Assembly (NCBI RefSeq): GCF_018449575.1 | Contig: NZ_JAAVUT010000005.1 | Span: 248,001-312,000, forward strand | Direction: 5' to 3' | DNA: 64,000 bases | Source: Sodalis sp. dw_96 | GTDB taxonomy: Bacteria > Pseudomonadota > Gammaproteobacteria > Enterobacterales > Enterobacteriaceae | Shown here: piece by piece, positions 56,232 to 64,000 of the stretch | Layout of the letters: every line of letters begins with the position of its first letter | How positions within the stretch are numbered: the first letter of the stretch is position 1 | The notes under the pieces: generated by a model | Told to the model about the DNA's origin: nothing | Database searches by the model: none | Seen by the model: only the letters and a program-made list of their open reading frames with translations | Position numbers and translations under genes: made by a program

Positions 56232-56897
56232 TCAGTCGTCATGGTGCCGTACGGTACGCAAAAACTCCTGCCGGGTATTCTGGCTGGATTTGAACAGCCC
56301 CCCCAGGGAGGTGGTGGTGGTGGCGCTGGTGGCGTCTCGAATGCCGCGCGCTTTGACGCAATAATGTACCGCGTCGATGGAGACCGCCACGTTATTGGTC
56401 CCCAGCAAGGTTTGCAACGCGATCAGGATTTGCTGGGTGAGGCGCTCCTGAACCTGGGGCCGCTGCGCGAAAAACTGTACGATGCGGTTGATTTTCGACA
56501 GTCCTATAACGCTCTCTTTGGGAATATACGCCACGGTGGCCTTGCCATCGATTATCACAAAGTGGTGTTCACAGGTACTGGTGAGGGTGATGTTGCGCAC
56601 CGCCACCATTTCATCCACCTTCATTTTGTTCTGAATGAGGGTGATTTTCGGGAAATTGGCATAATCCAGGCCGGAAAAAATTTCGTCCACATACATTTTG
56701 GCAATGCGGTGCGGCGTTTCCGCCAGGCTGTCGTCGCTCAGGTCGAGATTCAATAATTGCATAATCTCGGTCATGTGCTCGGCGATACGGCGTTTTCGGA
56801 TTTCCCCATCCACGGCTTCTCCCCGCAATGGCGTTTCCAGACCGCGAGCCAACAGGGTTTCATGCACCAAAGATGCTTCTTTTGTCAGCAATACCAT
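56232..56897 (-). CDS. folE: GTP cyclohydrolase I
   Basis: 221 residues (E. coli 222). It converts GTP to 7,8-dihydroneopterin triphosphate, the first step of folate (and related pterin) synthesis. Zinc and catalytic residues are in [14 protein letters not shown] (Cys and His, near 111-114) and [12 protein letters not shown] (Cys near 182). [15 protein letters not shown] and [21 protein letters not shown] in the form [19 protein letters not shown] are strongly conserved. It works in the cytoplasm as a decamer. It has its own upstream gap of 128 bp after the MFS gene read the same way. No unusual feature. Confidence 0.96.
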   Translation of the reverse strand: MVLLTKEASLVHETLLARGLETPLRGEAVDGEIRKRRIAEHMTEIMQLLNLDLSDDSLAETPHRIAKMYVDEIFSGLDYANFPKITLIQNKMKVDEMVAVRNITLTSTCEHHFVIIDGKATVAYIPKESVIGLSKINRIVQFFAQRPQVQERLTQQILIALQTLLGTNNVAVSIDAVHYCVKARGIRDATSATTTTSLGGLFKSSQNTRQEFLRTVRHHDD

Positions 56898-57025
56898 TAT
56901 TTTTCTCCGGCAGGCATATCGGCTCTTGATCTCATTGCGTCAAGAGGCGTCACCACTCTAGAGGAGCCCGTGACGATTATCCAGTGATTGTATCGCATGA
57001 ATGATGAAATTATTGCAGATGGGCC

Positions 57026-58150
57026 TTAGGGTTGGCGCCACACCAGTCCGCCCGCCAGCAGCAGAGCCGCCAGGGCCACCGCCAGCGCCGGTTCCAGCCG
57101 CCCGGTCGCCGCGCTGGACAGCGCCGACAATACCGGCCCGACCAGTTGTCCGACGGCATAACCGCAGGTGAGCAAACCGGCCATATAGCGCATATGTTCC
57201 GGCGCCTGGCGCCGGCTGCACTCAAGGGTCAGCTGTACTACGCTTAAAAATCCGCCGCCGGTGAGCAGCGCGCCGACCACCAGGCTGCTGACGCCGGGCA
57301 ATCCTATCATCATCGCCACACCCAGCCCCTGCGCCCATAGCGTCAACGCCAACCGTTTGCCCGGGGTCAGACAGCGGCGGGTCAGGATGCCCACCGCAAT
57401 ACCCGTCACGCCGGCGGCGCCGAACGCCGGCCAGACCCATAACCCGAAAGCGCTGGCGGGAAAACGCTGCGCCGCCATCTGCGATAAAAATGTCGCGGGC
57501 AGGATGTAGCCAAAGCCCGCGAGGGAGTAGCTCCACAGCAGTTTTTTCAGCGCCGGATTGAGCCGGGGCATGGCCTCCAAAGGAGACCTGCGCGCAAAGG
57601 CCCCGTGGCGGGGAAGATAGCCGCTGATAAGCGTGATGGGCAGCAGCGCGGTGACGCCGTAAATCCCCCAGGCATAACCGACGCTGACCCGGTAATGATG
57701 CATGATCATGGCCAGCAGTCCGCTGACCATGATGCCGGTGCCCGGCCCGGCGAATACCGCCGCGCTCAGTGCCGGTTTGCGCAAGAGCAGCAGTTGATCG
57801 TGGGTCCAGGCGGATACCAGCACCATGGCCCAGCCGCTGGCGATACCGATGACCAGACGCAGCACGCCGTGCATCAGGGCGGTGTGGATAACCGCCGACA
57901 GCAGCGTCAGCGTTACCGCGCCCCAAACCCCCATCCAGATTCGTCTTTCCAGCCCTCGCGACGCCCGCATGGCGTCATAGGCGCCGAGCAGGTATCCCAG
58001 ATAATTCATCGCCGCCACCAGGCCTGCGCTGGTGAGGGTCAGCTGACCGGCGTGAATCATCAGCGGCACCTGGGGGGTAAAGGCAAAACGGCCGATCCCC
58101 ATCGCCACCAATAGTGCCAGAAAGCCGCTGAGGGCCACTTTTAACGCCAT
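57026..58150 (-). CDS. YbfB/YjiJ-type MFS transporter
   Basis: 374 residues with about eleven to twelve helices. The N-terminus LLVAMGIGRFAFTPQVPLMI and NYLGYLLGAYDAM are typical of the YbfB/YjiJ family (PF06779, MFS_4). The start has GGAGA upstream. The gene is divergent from a PtrR-like LysR regulator with about 100 bp between starts, so it is probably the target of that regulator. The substrate is unknown. E. coli has no such gene at this position; with the LysR gene and frmA it forms an insertion between folE and frmB (yeiG). Confidence 0.87.
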   Translation of the reverse strand: MALKVALSGFLALLVAMGIGRFAFTPQVPLMIHAGQLTLTSAGLVAAMNYLGYLLGAYDAMRASRGLERRIWMGVWGAVTLTLLSAVIHTALMHGVLRLVIGIASGWAMVLVSAWTHDQLLLLRKPALSAAVFAGPGTGIMVSGLLAMIMHHYRVSVGYAWGIYGVTALLPITLISGYLPRHGAFARRSPLEAMPRLNPALKKLLWSYSLAGFGYILPATFLSQMAAQRFPASAFGLWVWPAFGAAGVTGIAVGILTRRCLTPGKRLALTLWAQGLGVAMMIGLPGVSSLVVGALLTGGGFLSVVQLTLECSRRQAPEHMRYMAGLLTCGYAVGQLVGPVLSALSSAATGRLEPALAVALAALLLAGGLVWRQP

Positions 58151-58253
58151 ACCGTCTCCGAAAGATCATTTTTATGTTGCTAACAGCATGCACTATCAAT
58201 AAACTCACGAAAAATGAATAATAAAGACCAAGTTGCTGACAAAACGAGAACAT

Positions 58254-60390
<2,137 letters not shown>

Positions 60391-60477
60391 TGTCCGTTCA
60401 TGCGTTTTGTTCAAAATGCATCCGTTAATAAGACATCCGGTTCATAAAACCCGGTACATAAAAAAGAGGAGCGACCG

Positions 60478-61326
60478 ATGGAAACGAAGCCCGAATGTAT
60501 CGATGCGCACCGGCTGTTCGGCGGCTGGCAATACCGCTATCGTCACCACTCCGCCAGCACCGGCGGACCGATGACCTATAGCATCTACCTGCCGCCGCAG
60601 GATAAACAAAAGCCGCCTCCCCATGCGGTTTACTGGCTATCCGGACTGACCTGCAACGATGAGAATTTTACCCTGAAGGCCGGCGCCCAGCGCGTGGCCG
60701 CCGAACTCAATCTGGCGCTTATCATGCCCGACACCAGCCCGCGCGGACCTGGTGTGCCGGATGACGAGGCCTATGACCTGGGCCAAGGGGCCGGTTTTTA
60801 CCTCAATGCGACGCAGGCGCCCTGGGCCGGACAGTACAATATGTTCGATTATGTAGCCGATGAACTGCCGGCCTTGGTGCGCGCGCAGCATGTCTTTAGC
60901 GACCGGCAGGCCATTATGGGCCACTCCATGGGCGGCCATGGCGCATTAATGCTGGCGTTGCGTCTGCCCGGACGGTTCCGGTCCGTCTCGGCCTTTGCCC
61001 CCATCGTCAATCCCTGCGACGTTCCTTGGGGGCGCAAAGCCTTCGGCGCCTACCTGGGGGACGACGAAAAGGGATGGCAAGACCACGACAGTTGCCGCTT
61101 GCTGGCGGCCGAGGGCGCAAGACCCCTGCCGATATTAATCGATCAGGGGGATGCGGATCCGTTTCTGGGGCAGCAACTGCAGCCGGAAAAGCTGGATGAG
61201 GCAGCGCGTCGCAAGAACTGGCCGCTGACGCTGCGCATGCAGACGGGTTATGACCACAGCTATTTCTTTATTGCCAGTTTTATCGAGGATCATCTGCGCT
61301 TCCATGCGGGATATCTGAATGCCTGA
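60478..61326 (+). CDS. frmB: S-formylglutathione hydrolase
   Basis: 282 residues (E. coli FrmB/YeiG 277-278), alpha/beta-hydrolase (esterase D) fold. It splits S-formylglutathione into formate and glutathione, the second step after FrmA. The nucleophile Ser is in [12 protein letters not shown] (near 147), Asp in DQGDADPFL (near 224), and His in [10 protein letters not shown] (near 258). [14 protein letters not shown] near the start is also conserved. The start has GAGGAG upstream. By position (folE ... lysP) this is the yeiG orthologue; with frmA next to it the name frmB describes the role. The 76-bp tandem repeat starts at its last codons. Confidence 0.94.
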   Translation: METKPECIDAHRLFGGWQYRYRHHSASTGGPMTYSIYLPPQDKQKPPPHAVYWLSGLTCNDENFTLKAGAQRVAAELNLALIMPDTSPRGPGVPDDEAYDLGQGAGFYLNATQAPWAGQYNMFDYVADELPALVRAQHVFSDRQAIMGHSMGGHGALMLALRLPGRFRSVSAFAPIVNPCDVPWGRKAFGAYLGDDEKGWQDHDSCRLLAAEGARPLPILIDQGDADPFLGQQLQPEKLDEAARRKNWPLTLRMQTGYDHSYFFIASFIEDHLRFHAGYLNA

Positions 61327-61506
61327 AGGCGTTGTTCCAAACGCTCCAGGCGTACTGTTACGGCTACCATCCCTGGTAGCCGTCCTTCGGGCCAACGCCT
61401 GACGGCGTTGTTCCAAAACGCTCCAGGCGTACTGTTACGGCTACCATCCCTGGTAGCCGCCCTCCGGGCCAACGCCTGACGGCGTTGTTCCAAAACGCTC
61501 CAGGCG
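61321..61506. repeat. 76/77-bp tandem repeat, about 2.4 copies
   Basis: gcctgaaggcgttgttcc starts at 61321, and near-identical gcctgacggcgttgttcc starts at 61397 and 61474. Each full unit contains a perfect hairpin (ggctacc, atccct, ggtagcc) and the self-complementary aacgcct/aggcgtt arms. It begins inside the frmB stop region and fills the junction with convergent hcxA. It is unrelated in sequence to the 107/140-bp family. Confidence 0.9.
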
Positions 61507-61579
61507 TTTTGGTCCCTGCGCGGACGGTCTACTCTTATAGCATCCTGTCCCGCCTAATAAAGACCGTGCCGATTTGTCA

Positions 61580-62692
61580 TCAGTCTGAACAGGTCTGGTC
61601 CCGCCCTTCCCTGGCCACCTGTTCCACGGTTCGCATCGCCGCCAACAGGCCGGCTTCGCTCAGTTCCGCCCGCAGCAAATGGATGGATTCACCGGGTTGC
61701 AGTGTGCGGGACGCCACCTGTGCCATGGCGTGCGAATCGTTGATATCCACATTCATTGCCTCGAGCGACGTGGGCAGGCCGAACGTCTCCCAAGCGGCGC
61801 TGAGAGTACGCAGCCACTCATCCTGTCCCAGCAGGGCGCACTGCACCAGAATACCGTAGGCCACCTTGGTGCCGTGTAAAAACCGGGCGGTGGCGGGCAA
61901 TACCGTCAATCCGTTATGTACCGCATGCGCGGCGGCCACCCGGGTATATCGTTCCCCCAGGCCGCCCACCATGCCGCCGCCGGCGATAATGGCATCCGCC
62001 ACATCCAGGAAATCTTGTGTCAGCTCGCCCCGTTCCTGAGCCGCCAGCGCGGCCGAGCTTTGATTGAGCAAGACGTCGCGCACCGACAGCGCGGTCTGGA
62101 TCCCCAACCGCACGGTGAGCGGCAGACGTTCCGGCTCGGGACTCAGTACCACCGCCTCGTACCATTTCGCCAAGGTATCGCCGATGCCCGCCAGCAGGTA
62201 CTCTTTCGGCGCCGCCAGTATAATCCGCGGTTCAACCAGGACCAGATGATTGGCATCATCAAAAATTTCAAAGCGCAGCGCCTCGCCGGCCTCGTTGTAC
62301 CAAACCGACAGCGGCGTCCAGGCGGCGCATGTGGCGGCAATGGTGGGAATCGCCACCAGAGGAACCCCTAACCGGCGTGCCAGTACCTTAGCCGTGTCCA
62401 GCACCGCACCGCCGCCGATGCCGATGACCACGGAGCGGCGACGGCCGGCACGGCGGATAAGCGACGCGACTTCCGTTTCGCTGCAATGGCCGCCAAAACC
62501 GATACGCACCGCCCCCGGCGCGGAAAATTCCGGCGGCAGATAGGCTTTTGCCGCCGCCAGAGCGCGTTCGCCATAAACCCATACCGCGTCGGCCAATACC
62601 GCCGCCGGATAAAATTCCGTCAGTTTCTCGATGGCGCCTGGAAAAGAATAATAGTTATCGGGAGAAACCTGCACCCGTATTGCGTATGACAT
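61580..62692 (-). CDS. hcxA: HcxA (YbdH)-like hydroxycarboxylate dehydrogenase
   Basis: 370 residues (E. coli HcxA/YbdH 362), iron-type alcohol dehydrogenase superfamily. The nucleotide site is VVIGIGGGAVLDTAK (near 90), and TIAATCAAWTPLSVWYN is nearly identical to HcxA. Metal ligands are expected in LAGIGDTLAKWYE (Asp), AAAHAVHNGL (two His) and LHGTKVAYGI (His). HcxA reduces 2-oxo acids such as oxoglutarate and oxobutyrate with NADPH in vitro. Glycerol dehydrogenase (GldA) is the nearest alternative, but the motifs fit HcxA better. It lies alone between frmB and lysP, which are neighbours of cirA in E. coli. Confidence 0.88.
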   Translation of the reverse strand: MSYAIRVQVSPDNYYSFPGAIEKLTEFYPAAVLADAVWVYGERALAAAKAYLPPEFSAPGAVRIGFGGHCSETEVASLIRRAGRRRSVVIGIGGGAVLDTAKVLARRLGVPLVAIPTIAATCAAWTPLSVWYNEAGEALRFEIFDDANHLVLVEPRIILAAPKEYLLAGIGDTLAKWYEAVVLSPEPERLPLTVRLGIQTALSVRDVLLNQSSAALAAQERGELTQDFLDVADAIIAGGGMVGGLGERYTRVAAAHAVHNGLTVLPATARFLHGTKVAYGILVQCALLGQDEWLRTLSAAWETFGLPTSLEAMNVDINDSHAMAQVASRTLQPGESIHLLRAELSEAGLLAAMRTVEQVAREGRDQTCSD

Positions 62693-62871
62693 GCCGGGAC
62701 CTTATTCGAAACACCGCTTATTCACCGGCTTATGGCCGGACTCCATTGGGAAACATTATCTTATTCATATTGAGGGCGCCGTCTAAGGATTAATTTAGCA
62801 AATGGAAATGAGTTTATTGAGGATGAGGGTCTGAGGCCGGCGATCCGCCGGCCTGTTTCCCATAGGTGGCG

Positions 62872-64000
62872 CTATTTCCCTTCGGTTTGGCTGCGCAGGG
62901 GGACTGGCTCGGCGGCGGCATAGTCATCACCGCGGCCGGGGAACGTCATGTCCTGGTAGCGAACCAGATGGGTACCGTGCCGCCATTTGTAACTCAGCCA
63001 GATAATCAGAAACAGGGGAATACCGATATAGGTGGCGGTGACGCCGTACCAGTCGATGCGGTCCTGGAGAAACGCTTGATAATTCTGGCCCAGGGTAATC
63101 AGCAGGCACAGCACAAAGGCGAAAATCGGCCCCAGCGGGAAAAAACCCGCGCGATAAGGCAACTCCGCCAGATCCCGTCCCTGGATCATATAACCCCGGC
63201 GGAAGCGGTAGTGGCTGATGGCAATGCCCAGCCAGGCGATGAAGCCGGTCATGCCGGAAGCGTTCAGCAGCCAGAGATACACTGTCTGGTTACCGTACAT
63301 CGAGGTCAGGAAACACAACCCCGCCATGACGGTGGTGAGATAAAGCGCATTGCGCGGTACGCCGCCTTTGGACAATTTGGCGAATATCTTCGGCGCATTG
63401 CCCTGGCAAGCCAGGGTATAGAGCATCCTGGTGGAGGCGTACATGCCGGAATTACCCGCCGACAGTACCGCCGTCAGGATGACGGCATTCATCACCGCCG
63501 CCGCGGAGAGCAGGCCGGCATTGCGAAAGACCAGGGTAAAGGGGCTGACGGTAATGTCCTTGACGTCGTTGCGTAGCAAATTCGGGTCGGTATAAGGGAT
63601 AATCAGGCTTATCACCAGGATTGCCAGCACATAGAACAATAGGATGCGCCAGAACACCTGCCGTACCGCCCGGGGGATATTTTTCGCCGGGTCGGCGGAT
63701 TCGCCGGCGGCGATGCCGATAAGCTCGGTGCCCTGGAAAGAGAAGCCCACGATCATCGCGACCCCGATCATCGCAGGGAAACCGCCGGCAAAAGGCGCGT
63801 TGCCCACCTGCCAATTATGCCAGCCGGCGCTTTCGCCGCCGCGCAGGATACCGGCGATCATCAATACGCCTATGGCGATAAAGATGATCACTGTGACCAC
63901 CTTGATCAGGGAAAACCAGTACTCGGCTTCGCCGAATCCTTTTACCGAGATGGCGTTCAGGCTGAACATGATGGCCATGAACAGTGCGCTCCAAATCCAG
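62872..64000 (-). CDS. lysP: LysP, lysine-specific permease, 5' end outside window
   Basis: 376 codons are visible up to the right edge; the first (upstream) residues are WIWSALFMAIMFSLN, which match the middle of E. coli LysP, so about 110-130 N-terminal residues lie beyond 64000. The rest is very close to LysP: FSFQGTELIGIAAGES, RQVFWRILLFYVLAIL, SAGNSGMYASTRMLYTLACQ and NASGMTGFIAWLGIAISHYR. It is an APC-family lysine:H+ symporter and, in E. coli, a co-sensor that binds CadC. The C-terminal tail is longer (RGDDYAAAEPVPLRSQTEGK). The internal Met at 63978 is not the start. Confidence 0.94.
   Translation of the reverse strand, partial: WIWSALFMAIMFSLNAISVKGFGEAEYWFSLIKVVTVIIFIAIGVLMIAGILRGGESAGWHNWQVGNAPFAGGFPAMIGVAMIVGFSFQGTELIGIAAGESADPAKNIPRAVRQVFWRILLFYVLAILVISLIIPYTDPNLLRNDVKDITVSPFTLVFRNAGLLSAAAVMNAVILTAVLSAGNSGMYASTRMLYTLACQGNAPKIFAKLSKGGVPRNALYLTTVMAGLCFLTSMYGNQTVYLWLLNASGMTGFIAWLGIAISHYRFRRGYMIQGRDLAELPYRAGFFPLGPIFAFVLCLLITLGQNYQAFLQDRIDWYGVTATYIGIPLFLIIWLSYKWRHGTHLVRYQDMTFPGRGDDYAAAEPVPLRSQTEGK

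Overview
The window looks like part of the chromosome of an enterobacterium (order Enterobacterales). The backbone follows the gene order of the E. coli region running from udk-dcd-asmA-yegH-wza to yohJK-cdd-sanA-mglCAB-galS-yeiB-folE-yeiG-lysP, and the proteins match the E. coli ones closely in length and motifs. Palindromic repeats of a type common in Yersinia, Serratia and Sodalis, and a capsule cluster laid out like the amylovoran (ams) and stewartan loci, suggest a Pectobacteriaceae, Erwiniaceae or Sodalis-like host. The genus cannot be fixed from this window alone.

Positions 1-15900: a strongly AT-rich surface polysaccharide operon read leftward. It begins with a JUMPstart/ops element (15270-15307), a leader of about 600 nt, wza, wzb and wzc, then five glycosyltransferase or polymerase genes, an AT-rich gap of 1.2 kb, a tailspike-like beta-helix protein (AmsF/WceF type), and two more glycosyltransferases, the last one cut by the window edge. 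No initiating sugar-phosphate transferase or Wzx flippase is seen here; they should lie outside.

Positions 15900-28050: yegH, then asmA, dcd and udk read leftward, then an accessory island between udk and mrp (20.9-24.7 kb). The island holds a PAP2-like membrane protein, one apparently intact toxin-antitoxin pair, an unrecognised gene, and decayed toxin-antitoxin pieces: a HigA-type antitoxin that has lost its DNA-binding domain, an orphan NadS-like antitoxin, and a PIN toxin missing its first catalytic aspartate. mrp and metG follow, divergently arranged.

Positions 28100-33750: an MFS transporter, a YagE-like 2-keto-3-deoxy acid aldolase, a dual-specificity-type phosphatase, and yohJ-yohK-cdd.

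Positions 33750-45000: an inserted nitrogen block. Formamidase (amiF) and a complete urtABCDE urea/short-chain amide ABC importer read leftward. Divergent from them are a 1132-residue protein that fuses an NCS1 permease, a Cys-rich linker, a histidine kinase and a receiver, and a LuxR-type response regulator. Together these look like a self-contained sense, import and hydrolyse unit for amides or urea, and they are the most interesting system in the window.

Positions 45000-64000: sanA, the galactose importer mglBAC with its repressor galS (both promoters show matching CRP and Gal operator sites), eptA-basR-basS for lipid A modification with a PmrA-like box, yeiB, folE, a YbfB-type MFS gene divergent from a PtrR-like LysR regulator, the formaldehyde detoxification pair frmA-frmB, hcxA, and lysP, whose 5' end runs off the window.

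Three convergent gene junctions (cdd/amiF, sanA/mglC, frmB/hcxA) are filled with tandem hairpin-bearing repeats; two of these belong to the same family. A palindromic element of about 130 bp occurs in full, half and internally deleted forms at four intergenic sites, and a heptanucleotide satellite lies just after basS.
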